Origin: Gammaproteobacteria bacterium
Lineage (GTDB): Bacteria; Pseudomonadota; Gammaproteobacteria; Chromatiales; Chromatiaceae
DNA: 58,781 nucleotides
Assembly (NCBI GenBank): GCA_015490795.1
Contig: WFXD01000048.1
Coordinates: 1-58,781, forward strand
Reading direction: 5' to 3'
This document shows, one piece after another, positions 30,369 through 40,878 of this stretch (position 1 is its first letter; the number at the start of each line of letters is the position of its first letter). The notes beneath the pieces are model-generated. The model did not search any database, had not been told where the DNA came from, and saw nothing but the letters and a program-made list of their open reading frames with translations. Position numbers and translations under genes: made by a program.

Positions 30369-30539
30369 AATATGATTTCTGTGGAAATTACTTCTGCTTA
30401 ATGCTGCATCTTGTTATAAGACACGGAACAGGCTGCAGCAAACAACAACCACGTAACATGATTATTGATGTTGAACTATGCGTATTCAATAGTGTTAAAG
30501 TGCGTAATGCAGTTTAAGTTTTAGATACAGGAAGCGGCA

Positions 30540-31280
30540 ATGCCAGTCGAATTACGAGATACCTACCTCTTTACAACGCTGACGGATAGCCAGTTAGCAC
30601 AGGTGAAGAAGCTGTCCAGGAAGATCTCTCTTGTTGAAGACGAAGTGCTCTTTGAATGTGGTATACCCGCCGGTCGTTTCTTTCTCATGCTCAGCGGCCA
30701 GATCAAGCTCTCCCGCCTCTCTATGGATGGCAATGAAAAGGTCATCGGCATTGTCCATCCGGGAAACACCTTTGCCGAAGCGCTGATGTTCCAGGAGCAG
30801 CCCAGCTACCCGGTCACCGCCACCGCCATCAAGGATACGGAGCTGCTTGGGTTTGACAACCAGCAGTTTTCACAGATGTTGCGGGAATCAGTAGACAGCT
30901 GCTTTCGAATGATGGGCGATATGAGCCAGCGCCTTCGGTCACTGATCAAGGAGATTGACGACCTGACGCTACAGAATGCCACCAACCGCGTTGCCGGATT
31001 GCTCTATGATTACCGCAGCATGCGAGAGGCGGACGTATTCTCCCTGGATGCCCCCAAAGGGATACTGGCATCACGCCTCTCGGTAAAACCGGAGACCTTC
31101 TCACGCATACTGCACAACCTCAGCGACAAAGAGATTATCAGCGTAAAGGGGAACAAGATAACCGTTCTGGATCCAGAAGCACTGCAGGAGCTATCCCACG
31201 AAGATCCCTACACCGGAAACAAGCAGATCAACATCCCCGGCGGCGTCTGCCCGCTCACCGGCAAAAAACGTTGTGTATAG
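30540..31280 (+). CDS. dnr: Crp/Fnr-family regulator, DNR type
   Basis: A 246-residue regulator. An N-terminal cyclic-nucleotide-binding-like barrel (about residues 10-130) precedes a dimerisation helix and a helix-turn-helix with KGILASRLSVKPETFSRILH; the E-x2-S-R pattern reads TTGAT half-sites. The N-terminal cysteine cluster of true FNR is absent, favouring the NO-responsive DNR subgroup. The C-terminal extension ends CPLTGKKRC. It is the likely reader of the FNR-type boxes at nirC and nirS. The 171 bp before it contain only weak half-sites. Confidence 0.85.
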   Translation: MPVELRDTYLFTTLTDSQLAQVKKLSRKISLVEDEVLFECGIPAGRFFLMLSGQIKLSRLSMDGNEKVIGIVHPGNTFAEALMFQEQPSYPVTATAIKDTELLGFDNQQFSQMLRESVDSCFRMMGDMSQRLRSLIKEIDDLTLQNATNRVAGLLYDYRSMREADVFSLDAPKGILASRLSVKPETFSRILHNLSDKEIISVKGNKITVLDPEALQELSHEDPYTGNKQINIPGGVCPLTGKKRCV

Positions 31281-31369
31281 CAGCTAATCCCCCTTACCTT
31301 TCCGGCAAAGCGCCCGCGCCGCTCTCGCTACGGCTCAACTGATTTTTCTAGCTTAAAGAGGATGAAACG

Positions 31370-32281
31370 ATGACCAGCCAGCCAAACCCGGAATTCATTC
31401 ACTTTAATGGCAAAGATATCAAAACAGACGAGCTTTTGAGACGCTTTCAAGAGCTGGAAAACGAGAATGAAAATCTGAAACAGAGTGAGCGCAAAGCGAT
31501 ACAGCGCTTTCGCAGAGAGAATGCGCTGGCCCCCTTTCAGGCAGAGCTGATCCGCATGCAGCAGTACCTTGAGGAGTCCAAAACACGCATGATCATCCTG
31601 TTTGAGGGGAGGGATGCCGCCGGAAAGGGAGGCACTATCCGGCGCGTAACCCGCTACATGAACGAAAAACATTACCGCATAGTCGCCCTCAGCAAACCCA
31701 CCCAGACCCAGATGTCTGAGTGGTATTTTCAGAAATATATAACCAAATTCCCCCGTGGCGGTGAGACCGTGCTGTTTGACCGCAGCTGGTACAACAGGGC
31801 TGGCGTAGAACGTGTCTTCGGCTTCTGTTCCGATAAAGAGTATGAGGATTTTATGCGTGGCGTAAGCGGCTTTGAGCGCGACCTTATTCGCCAGGGCACC
31901 ATCCTGGTCAAGCTCTATTTCAGCGTCACCCAGGAGGAGCAGGCGCGCCGCTTTGACCGCCGCAAGAACGACCCTCTACGCCAATGGAAATTGAGCGAGG
32001 TCGACCTCCAGGCCCAGGATCGCTGGGATGATTTTACCAATCAAAAATATGAGATGCTCAAACGCACCAACACCACCCATGCGCCTTGGGTGGTCATCCG
32101 TTCTGACAACAAACATCTGGCGCGCATGAATGCGATGAAGGTGATCCTGAACGCTGTCCCCTACACTCGCTTAGACCCTGAGCTGGATTTTGTCCCTGAC
32201 CCTGAGATCGTCATCTCAGGCGCCAGGGAGCTGGAGCTGATGGAAGCACAGCGCCTGCACAGCGGAAAATTTGTCGGCTAA
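31370..32281 (+). CDS. ppk2: Polyphosphate kinase 2 family protein
   Basis: A 303-residue P-loop kinase using polyphosphate to phosphorylate nucleotides. Walker A FEGRDAAGKGG covers about residues 78-88, and the family motifs FDRSWYNRAGVERVFGFC and KNDPLRQWKLSEVD follow. The N-terminal 45 residues include a charged helix. The ATG at 31370 has a strong AAAGAGG purine tract. It faces a second, clearly different PPK2 gene. Confidence 0.92.
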   Translation: MTSQPNPEFIHFNGKDIKTDELLRRFQELENENENLKQSERKAIQRFRRENALAPFQAELIRMQQYLEESKTRMIILFEGRDAAGKGGTIRRVTRYMNEKHYRIVALSKPTQTQMSEWYFQKYITKFPRGGETVLFDRSWYNRAGVERVFGFCSDKEYEDFMRGVSGFERDLIRQGTILVKLYFSVTQEEQARRFDRRKNDPLRQWKLSEVDLQAQDRWDDFTNQKYEMLKRTNTTHAPWVVIRSDNKHLARMNAMKVILNAVPYTRLDPELDFVPDPEIVISGARELELMEAQRLHSGKFVG

Positions 32282-32288
32282 AGGGCCT

Positions 32289-33110
32289 CTATGGGTAGAT
32301 ATCTGGAACAAAGGTCTGATCAGAGAGCGGTGGTCTGACATAGCCCCGGCTCTCATTGCGCTCCGGCAGTTCAATCGGCTTGGGCGTCAGATCCTCGTAA
32401 GGGATCATGCTTAGCAGATGCGCAATGCAGTTCAGACGGGCATGCTTTTTTATATCGGACTTCACCACATACCAGGGGGCCTGCTTGATGTCGGTATGGG
32501 CAAACATAACATCCTTGGCCTTGGAGTATTCGACCCAGCGGGTGCGGGATTCAAGATCCATCGGGCTCAATTTCCAACGCTTGTGCGGTTCGATGAGGCG
32601 GCTCTGAAAGCGGCGTTCCTGCTCATCATCAGAGACTGAGAACCAGTACTTGATCAGGATAATGCCCGAGCGAACCAGCATGCGCTCAAACTCCGGGCAG
32701 GAGCGCATAAACTCTTCATACTCTTCATCCGTGCAGAAGCCCATCACCTGCTCAACACCTGCCCTGTTGTACCAGCTGCGGTCAAACAGCACCATCTCGC
32801 CTGCCGCTGGCAGCTGTGCCGTGTAACGCTGAAAATACCACTGGGTCTTCTCCCGCTCGGTCGGCGCCGGCAGGGCCGCAATACGGCAGATGCGCGGGTT
32901 CAGGTGCTGGGCAATGCGCTTGATCACGCCGCCTTTGCCGGCGGCATCCCGCCCTTCAAAGATCACCACCACCTTCAATCCTTTGTGTTTGATCCACTCC
33001 TGGAGCTTTACCAACTCCAGCTGAAGCCTGAACAGCTCCTTCTCATAAACCCGTTTCGCTATTTTAGCTGGCTTTGATTTTGCAGCGCTTTCTGCTCTCT
33101 TTTTGTCCAC
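32289..33110 (-). CDS. ppk2: Second polyphosphate kinase 2 family protein
   Basis: A 273-residue PPK2 with FEGRDAAGKGG (about residues 51-61), FDRSWYNRAGVEQVMGFC and EPHKRWKLSPMD. I place the start at a GTG at 33110, preceded by AAGGGG; the upstream ATG at 33179 would add 23 residues without homology. Only 7 bp separate its end from the convergent paralogue. Substrate preference (GDP or ADP) cannot be told from sequence here. Confidence 0.9.
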   Translation of the reverse strand: MDKKRAESAAKSKPAKIAKRVYEKELFRLQLELVKLQEWIKHKGLKVVVIFEGRDAAGKGGVIKRIAQHLNPRICRIAALPAPTEREKTQWYFQRYTAQLPAAGEMVLFDRSWYNRAGVEQVMGFCTDEEYEEFMRSCPEFERMLVRSGIILIKYWFSVSDDEQERRFQSRLIEPHKRWKLSPMDLESRTRWVEYSKAKDVMFAHTDIKQAPWYVVKSDIKKHARLNCIAHLLSMIPYEDLTPKPIELPERNESRGYVRPPLSDQTFVPDIYP

Positions 33111-33204
33111 AGCGATACCCCTTGTAATATATATACAGCCCACGCAACCCATGCGCCTGCTGTACCCGTATTGCAGCAAGCGCGCCCTGCCTGTTTTATT
33201 TACT

Positions 33205-35106
<1,902 letters not shown>

Positions 35107-35120
35107 TCAACTACTGCTTT

Positions 35121-35160
35121 GCGAAAAAAACACCGGCCACAGACCAAAGCTGGGCCGGCA
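35121..35160 (-). terminator. Terminator/attenuator in the thiC leader
   Basis: On the minus strand a hairpin forms between 35153-35158 (ggccgg on plus) and 35133-35138 (ccggcc), extended by ctg/cag after a bulged base, with a 7-base loop. It is followed by seven uridines (35124-35130 as a-run on plus). Transcripts reaching it from upstream would end just before thiC, so it looks like a leader attenuator. Confidence 0.75.
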
Positions 35161-35305
35161 CGAATGGCATTAATATACCAATATGCTCAAGAAATTTCTG
35201 AAAAAACCGCGAATCTTTCGCTCATACACTTGCCTGCTACTGCCAAAATACGTACGCTAAGCGCCCACACTCGATCCAATAATTTACTCAAGGCAGGGGA
35301 GTTCC

Positions 35306-35974
35306 ATGGCCGAAAATAACATCGAACAAGCTCGTTTCAATATGGTTGAGCAGCAAATTCGCCCCTGGGAGGTGCTGGATCAAACCGTGCTCACTACACT
35401 CTCCACAGTGCCACGCGAGGCCTTCGTGCCCGATGCATACCGCAATCTGGCCTTTGCTGACATGGAGATCCCCCTTGGGCATGGCGCGCAGATGATGAGG
35501 CCCGTTATCGAAGGCCGCCTGCTACAGGCGCTCGCACTAAAACCCACCGATAAGGTCTTGGAGATCGGCACTGGCAGCGGCTTCCTGACCGCCTGCCTGG
35601 CGGAACTGAGCGACCAGGTTATCAGCGTGGAGATCCAGCCTGAACTGGCACAGCAGGCCAGCGCCAAACTTGCCGCGCAGGGCATAAACAATGCTGCCGT
35701 CAAGACCGGAGACGCCCTGCCAACCGCCTCGATATATGGCAGTTTTGATGCCATTGCAGTGACCGGCTCTCTGCCTCAAGCCGAGGCTGCCGATGCCCTG
35801 AAAACCCAACTCAATGTGGGCGGCCGCCTGTTTGCAATCATTGGCGAAGGGGTTGTGATGGAGGCCCGCCTGATCACCCGCACGGGCAAGAACCAGTGGA
35901 GCAGTGAAGCACTGTTCGAATCCGAACTGCCGCCGCTGGCCAACACATCGACTGCAAGCAGTTTCCAATTCTAA
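35306..35974 (+). CDS. Protein-L-isoaspartate methyltransferase-like protein
   Basis: A 222-residue class I SAM-dependent methyltransferase starting after an AGGGGAG ribosome site. The N-terminus (MVEQQIRPWEV, VPREAFVP) and motif I (VLEIGTGSGFLTA) are Pcm-like. The usual Pcm segment GQTISQP is replaced by GAQMMRPV and the C-terminus is divergent, so repair of isoaspartate is uncertain. It resembles the Pcm-like paralogue carried by many proteobacteria. Divergent from thiC. Confidence 0.83.
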   Translation: MAENNIEQARFNMVEQQIRPWEVLDQTVLTTLSTVPREAFVPDAYRNLAFADMEIPLGHGAQMMRPVIEGRLLQALALKPTDKVLEIGTGSGFLTACLAELSDQVISVEIQPELAQQASAKLAAQGINNAAVKTGDALPTASIYGSFDAIAVTGSLPQAEAADALKTQLNVGGRLFAIIGEGVVMEARLITRTGKNQWSSEALFESELPPLANTSTASSFQF

Positions 35975-36036
35975 TTCAAGTTTAAGCCGGGATCAGGCCT
36001 GCTAACCTGTCGGGCCGTCATCCCGCCAGGATCTAC

Positions 36037-37308
36037 ATGTCAGAAACCAGCCTGGATCTCTCCAAATACATGAACTGCGTGGGCCAGCAGGCCCGCGCCG
36101 CCTCTCGCGCGCTGGCACGCGCCAGCACTGCGGCAAAGAATAACGCCCTGACGGCCATCGCAGCTGATCTCGATAACCATCGGGCGCAGCTGATCAGCGA
36201 AAACAGCAAGGACCTTGAAGCGGGTGCCGCAAAAGGGCTGGACACTGCCCTGCTGGATCGGCTGGAGCTGACCCCGGCACGCATCGACAGCATGATCGAA
36301 GGACTTCAGCAGATCGCTACCCTGCCTGATCCTGTCGGCGAGATCACCGATCTTAAATACCGCCCCAGCGGCATCCAGGTTGGCCGCATGCGCATGCCTC
36401 TGGGCGTGGTGGGGATCATCTATGAATCCCGCCCCAACGTCACCGCCGATGCCGCCGCACTCTGCCTGAAATCAGGCAATGCCTGCGTGCTGCGCGGCGG
36501 CTCCGAGGCCTTCCACTCCAATCAGGCCATCGCCGCCAGCGTGCAGCGCGGTCTGGAACAGGCCGGGCTGCCCGCCGATGCAGTGCAGGTCATTGCAACC
36601 ACGGATCGCGCCGCTGTCGGGGCGCTGATCACCATGCCGGACTATGTCGATGTCATCATCCCCCGGGGCGGCAAAGGGCTGATCGAGCGCATCAGCAGCG
36701 AGGCGCGAGTCCCCGTCATCAAACATCTGGACGGCATCTGCCACATCTACATTGATGACGAGGCCGACCTGGAGAAGGCGCTACAGGTCAGCTTCAACGC
36801 CAAAACCCAACGCTATGGCACCTGCAACACACTTGAGACACTGCTGGTCGCAGAGGGGATCGCCGAAGCAGTCCTGCCCGAGCTGGGCGGGATGCTACAG
36901 GAAAAAGGGGTGGAGATACGGGGCTGCGCCACCACCTGCCGCACCCTTCCCAACGCCGTGGCAGCGACCGATGAGGATTGGGACACCGAATACCTGGCGC
37001 CGATACTTGCCATTCGGGTCGTTAAAGACCTGGACGAGGCCATTGACCACATCAACCGTCACAGCTCACAACATACCGAGTCGATCATTACCGAGAACTA
37101 CACCAGGGCACGGCGCTTTCTGCGTGAGGTGGACTCCAGCTCGGTCATGGTCAACGCATCAACCCGGTTTGCCGATGGCTTTGAATATGGGCTGGGGGCG
37201 GAGATCGGCATCAGCACCGACAAATTTCATGCCCGCGGCCCTGTGGGGCTGGAGGGGCTGACATCGGTTAAATATATCGTGCTGGGTGATGGGCAGATCA
37301 GGCAGTAG
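36037..37308 (+). CDS. proA: Gamma-glutamyl phosphate reductase ProA
   Basis: A 423-residue NADPH enzyme of proline synthesis that reduces glutamyl-5-phosphate to the semialdehyde. The family segments [19 protein letters not shown] and [14 protein letters not shown], with the catalytic cysteine in the second, are present, as is the C-terminal [20 protein letters not shown]. The start follows a short GGATCTAC stretch. proB is not in the window; nadD follows after 14 bp. Confidence 0.96.
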   Translation: MSETSLDLSKYMNCVGQQARAASRALARASTAAKNNALTAIAADLDNHRAQLISENSKDLEAGAAKGLDTALLDRLELTPARIDSMIEGLQQIATLPDPVGEITDLKYRPSGIQVGRMRMPLGVVGIIYESRPNVTADAAALCLKSGNACVLRGGSEAFHSNQAIAASVQRGLEQAGLPADAVQVIATTDRAAVGALITMPDYVDVIIPRGGKGLIERISSEARVPVIKHLDGICHIYIDDEADLEKALQVSFNAKTQRYGTCNTLETLLVAEGIAEAVLPELGGMLQEKGVEIRGCATTCRTLPNAVAATDEDWDTEYLAPILAIRVVKDLDEAIDHINRHSSQHTESIITENYTRARRFLREVDSSSVMVNASTRFADGFEYGLGAEIGISTDKFHARGPVGLEGLTSVKYIVLGDGQIRQ

Positions 37309-37322
37309 CCTGTTGTGATATC

Positions 37323-37949
37323 ATGCTCGGCATTTTAGGCGGCACCTTTGACCCCATCCACTTTGGCCACCTGCGCCCGGCACTGGAGGTGCAGCAGGCT
37401 TTGGGGCTGGAGGAGGTTCGCCTCATCCCGCTACGGGATCCACCCCACCGCAACCGGCCACAGACCAGCGATGACCAGCGACTGAGCATGCTGCAGGCCG
37501 CCATCAAAGGCCTGCCGGGCTTTCGCATCGACCGGCAAGAGCTGGAGCGAAAGGGAAAATCCTATACTGTGGAAACCCTGCGCGCCCTGCGCCAGGAGGT
37601 GGGGGCAAAGCCGATCTGCCTGCTGATGGGCGGCGACGCCTTTCAGCAGTTTCACAGCTGGCACAGACCAGACGAAATCCTGCAGCTGGCACACCTGGTT
37701 GTCATGCAGCGCCCCGGTGATTCAATACCGCCGGGCACAGACAATATTGTCGAATCAGCGGAACCACTGGCCGCCGCACCGGGCGGCTGCATCCTGTTTC
37801 AACCCGTCACACAACTTGATATCTCATCAACCTCCATTCGGGCACTGATCCGCAACCACCGGAGTCCCCGCTACCTGCTGCCCGATGATGTATTGACCAT
37901 CATACAAACACAACAGCTTTATCAACAACCTCCAGAAGTTAATTCCTGA
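37323..37949 (+). CDS. nadD: Nicotinate-nucleotide adenylyltransferase NadD
   Basis: A 208-residue nucleotidyltransferase that makes deamido-NAD. The phosphate-binding motif GGTFDPIHFGHL occurs at residues 6-17 and the C-terminal ISSTSIRALI motif is present. It follows proA on the same strand, as in many Gammaproteobacteria; rsfS, its frequent next neighbour, is absent. Confidence 0.95.
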   Translation: MLGILGGTFDPIHFGHLRPALEVQQALGLEEVRLIPLRDPPHRNRPQTSDDQRLSMLQAAIKGLPGFRIDRQELERKGKSYTVETLRALRQEVGAKPICLLMGGDAFQQFHSWHRPDEILQLAHLVVMQRPGDSIPPGTDNIVESAEPLAAAPGGCILFQPVTQLDISSTSIRALIRNHRSPRYLLPDDVLTIIQTQQLYQQPPEVNS

Positions 37950-38039
37950 TATTTCCTGTCAGCTAAAGTCACGCAGCGCCTCTGACGCTACTGCTTTTAA
38001 CGACTACAGCATGTCATGCTTGATATATGGGGAATACAG

Positions 38040-38531
38040 ATGCTCAGAGAAGGAGAAATTGCACCCAGGTTTTCTTTGCCCGATACCGATATGGTGTTGG
38101 TATCATCTGTTGAATTCAAAGGCTCAAAAAATATCATACTGTTTTTTTATTCACTGGAAGACTCTCTGGACTGCACCATCAAGGCCATCGAATTCTCAGA
38201 GATGATCCATGATTTCAGAATAGAGAATACCGTTATAATCGGCATTAACAGCGACTGTTGCAACTGCCATGCAAAATTCAGGGATAGATATGGTTTAAGC
38301 ATAATGCTGCTGTCAGACAGCACGGGCAAAACATGCGAGGCATATAAAGTTTGGCAAAATACCCCCGACAAAGCTCATCACAAATGGAAAAGATGCATTC
38401 GTGACTCTACATTCATTATTGATAAAAAAGGGGTCATCAAACATATCCTGCATGAACCAAATCCAGTAGGCCATGCGGCGCACACCCTTGATTTAATCCA
38501 GTCAATGCGCGAGCCTTCCGAGGCAGCCTGA
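38040..38531 (+). CDS. Peroxiredoxin-like (AhpC/TSA, Bcp-type) protein with altered active site
   Basis: A 163-residue thioredoxin-fold protein. I prefer the ATG at 38040 (MLREGEIAPRF), preceded by GGGGA, over one at 38016. The candidate peroxidatic cysteine lies in YSLEDSLDCTIKAIEF. The usual P-x3-T-x2-C pattern is changed: serine replaces both proline and threonine, so peroxidase activity is doubtful. Extra cysteines occur in SDCCNCHAKF. The region is AT-rich relative to nadD. zapE starts 14 bp later. Confidence 0.75.
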   Translation: MLREGEIAPRFSLPDTDMVLVSSVEFKGSKNIILFFYSLEDSLDCTIKAIEFSEMIHDFRIENTVIIGINSDCCNCHAKFRDRYGLSIMLLSDSTGKTCEAYKVWQNTPDKAHHKWKRCIRDSTFIIDKKGVIKHILHEPNPVGHAAHTLDLIQSMREPSEAA

Positions 38532-38545
38532 TTGAAAATATCAGC

Positions 38546-39691
38546 ATGCGACAATCTATGCACATCTCCGCACCTACAGATGCTCACCGCTCACCGCAAA
38601 AGGTCTACTCAGAGCAGCTGCAACATGGATCACTGGATGAAGACTGTGCACAACGTGCCGTAATAAACGCCCTGCAAGAGCTGCACGACCAACTGCTGAC
38701 AGCAGCGCCGGCCAGGGCACCATCACTGTCTGAACGCATCCTCTCCTGGAACCGCCCCCAGCCAAAGAGCGCCCCACATGGACTTTATATATGGGGTGGC
38801 GTAGGCCGGGGCAAAACCTGGTTGATGGATATTTTTTTCGACACCCTTCCCATTGAAAAGAAGCAACGCCTCCACTTCCACCACTTTATGCATACAATAC
38901 ACAGCGAGCTGGCACAACTGAAAGGGGCGCGTGATCCACTGGATATTGTGGCTGCTGACTTCTCACGCCACACGCAGGTGCTATGCCTGGATGAGCTGTA
39001 TGTGTCGGATATTGGTGATGCCATGCTGCTGGGTCAACTGCTCAAAGGGCTGTTCCATCATGGCGTCACATTAGTGACCACTTCAAATATACCACCCGAC
39101 CACCTCTATCAGGATGGACTGCAACGTCTGGCCTTTCTGCCAACCATTGCATTGATTAAAGAGTATATGCAGACCATCGAACTCAGTGGCAGCACAGATT
39201 ACCGCTTAAGGTATCTGGAATCTGCCAAGGTATATCACACCCCATTAAGCAAGCGCTCAGACAAGTTGCTACGGGAGGAGTTTGAACATCTTGCCATGTC
39301 GACAGCTCAAGCCCATGGATCAATCACTATCGAGAGGAGGGAGATCCCCTTCATTTCACAGGCAGGCAACATTATCTGGTTTGATTTTGGCACCCTCTGC
39401 GGCGGCCCCCGCGCATCAGCAGACTACATGGAGATTGCTGCCCGTTTTCACACCATTATTCTCTCCAACATCCCGCTCATGAACGATGAGCAGGTTGATT
39501 GCATAAGGCGCTTCATGAATCTTGTTGATGAGTTTTATGATCGCAATGTAAAGCTCATTATCAGCGCCGCAGAGAGCCCCGACAAACTATACCAGGGCAA
39601 GCAGCTGACATTTGAATACCGGCGAACAGCCAGTCGCCTGCAAGAGATGCAGTCAAGAACCTATCTTGCCAGGGGTCATAAGCTGAAATAA
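38546..39691 (+). CDS. zapE: Cell division ATPase ZapE (AFG1 family)
   Basis: A 381-residue AAA-type ATPase. Walker A LYIWGGVGRGKTWLMD and Walker B VLCLDELYVSDIGDAML are clear, and VTTSNIPPDHLY matches the sensor region. In E. coli ZapE acts at the Z ring under stress. The first ATG has a weak ribosome site and an ATG at 38558 is possible. It ends 78 bp from the convergent nucleotidyltransferase gene of the cassette below. Confidence 0.88.
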   Translation: MRQSMHISAPTDAHRSPQKVYSEQLQHGSLDEDCAQRAVINALQELHDQLLTAAPARAPSLSERILSWNRPQPKSAPHGLYIWGGVGRGKTWLMDIFFDTLPIEKKQRLHFHHFMHTIHSELAQLKGARDPLDIVAADFSRHTQVLCLDELYVSDIGDAMLLGQLLKGLFHHGVTLVTTSNIPPDHLYQDGLQRLAFLPTIALIKEYMQTIELSGSTDYRLRYLESAKVYHTPLSKRSDKLLREEFEHLAMSTAQAHGSITIERREIPFISQAGNIIWFDFGTLCGGPRASADYMEIAARFHTIILSNIPLMNDEQVDCIRRFMNLVDEFYDRNVKLIISAAESPDKLYQGKQLTFEYRRTASRLQEMQSRTYLARGHKLK

Positions 39692-39769
39692 GCTGCCTGG
39701 TGATGCTGATCAGGCTCCCGCTGGATGCTGCCCCATAGACCTTCAAACCTCATTGAAGGCTGTACAGAG

Positions 39770-40867
39770 CTAATGGCTATTTTCACCTTGCAATCGCAAC
39801 CACCCTTTTCTTATAAGGTGTGGAAACAGAAGATACCAAGGCATTTTTATCCAGTGAGAACGAATAAAAAGCAAAAAGCGGGCAACCCTCCTCCCTCTGA
39901 CCCTGCATGTCTCATGGTCTGGGACAAAAGCCACCAGAAAGAGTGAATCCAGCAATCGATCGGGAAGATGGCTGCGGCTCCGCTGTTGGGCTGCTTTTTG
40001 CAATATCTGTTCTGGCACAGGGGTATCCAGAATCTTCTGTGTATAGTTGAGCGCATAATAGAGAGGAAGCTCAAGGCCCAGTTCAACCGCACGCGCCAGC
40101 AACTCCTCCCACAAGACGCTATCCAGAATATACTCCCTGATCATCAGATCGAGGTCTGACAGATCCCTCAACCCCTGATCAAACTCCCCTTCATGAAAAA
40201 GGTGCGTGGCGCTGTGCAGAACCATATCGATATGAGAAAGCACAAACAGGCCCGGCATATCTTCAGCAGGAATCGCCAGTTGCCAAAGTTTTTCCGCCGG
40301 AAAATCAGGGTATGAAACGGGCGGGATAATAGAGTGGTGCAGATCCAGCGTAGTCTGTCTCTTCAGGTGCTGAAGGGGAGGAATCTCATGCATCCACTGC
40401 CGGTAATAGCGCTGGTCATAGCTATTCAAGGTGCTCCCCATCCAGCCTGAATGAACAAGCACCCTCTCCGCATCTTCCAATGACGGTTTCCGCACCATGA
40501 TATCCACATCACTGAAGAGCCTCCCCCTTGCAGCGCTGTTTTCAGACCAGATATAGGCGCTCCCTTTTAGCAGGATAAAATCGATATTTTGTCCCCGCAG
40601 TATTTGGTAGAGATCCCGCACCTCCCAGTTTATAGCCCGGGCATTGGCCTTTGCTATACAGAGTGCATTCACATAATGCTGCCGGGGCTGGGTTGGAATA
40701 TCATCCAGTATCCCGGCCTCCCGCAGGAACAACGCAACGCGGCTGATCAGATTGGCCCGGCGTGATTGCCGTATCAGCAGCTCCCAAGGGTAACTTTGTG
40801 TATCTATTTTTGTGAGTTCACCCGCCCCGCGACTACGCAGAAATTCAATAAGCAAAACCGGCTTCAT
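39770..40867 (-). CDS. Nucleotidyltransferase-fold protein of the HPr-rel-A-type cassette
   Basis: A 365-residue protein of the large uncharacterised nucleotidyltransferase family. The segment FILLKGSAYIW (about residues 97-107) is followed by RLFSDVDIMVRKPSLED with the Asp120-x-Asp122 metal pair, then TTLDLHHSII (Asp175, His177). This order matches the MNT-like active site. Family members occur in lasso-peptide clusters and HPr-rel-A loci. The product is unknown. It follows the kinase gene after 11 bp and faces zapE. What is transferred, and to what, cannot be seen. Confidence 0.78.
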   Translation of the reverse strand: MKPVLLIEFLRSRGAGELTKIDTQSYPWELLIRQSRRANLISRVALFLREAGILDDIPTQPRQHYVNALCIAKANARAINWEVRDLYQILRGQNIDFILLKGSAYIWSENSAARGRLFSDVDIMVRKPSLEDAERVLVHSGWMGSTLNSYDQRYYRQWMHEIPPLQHLKRQTTLDLHHSIIPPVSYPDFPAEKLWQLAIPAEDMPGLFVLSHIDMVLHSATHLFHEGEFDQGLRDLSDLDLMIREYILDSVLWEELLARAVELGLELPLYYALNYTQKILDTPVPEQILQKAAQQRSRSHLPDRLLDSLFLVAFVPDHETCRVRGRRVARFLLFIRSHWIKMPWYLLFPHLIRKGWLRLQGENSH

Positions 40868-40878
40868 GGATTCTGCCC

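Noticed and set aside
30460..30500. FNR-type box upstream of the dnr-like gene
   Set aside because: Only half-sites such as ttgat and a ttgaa/ttcaa pair with wrong spacing are visible.
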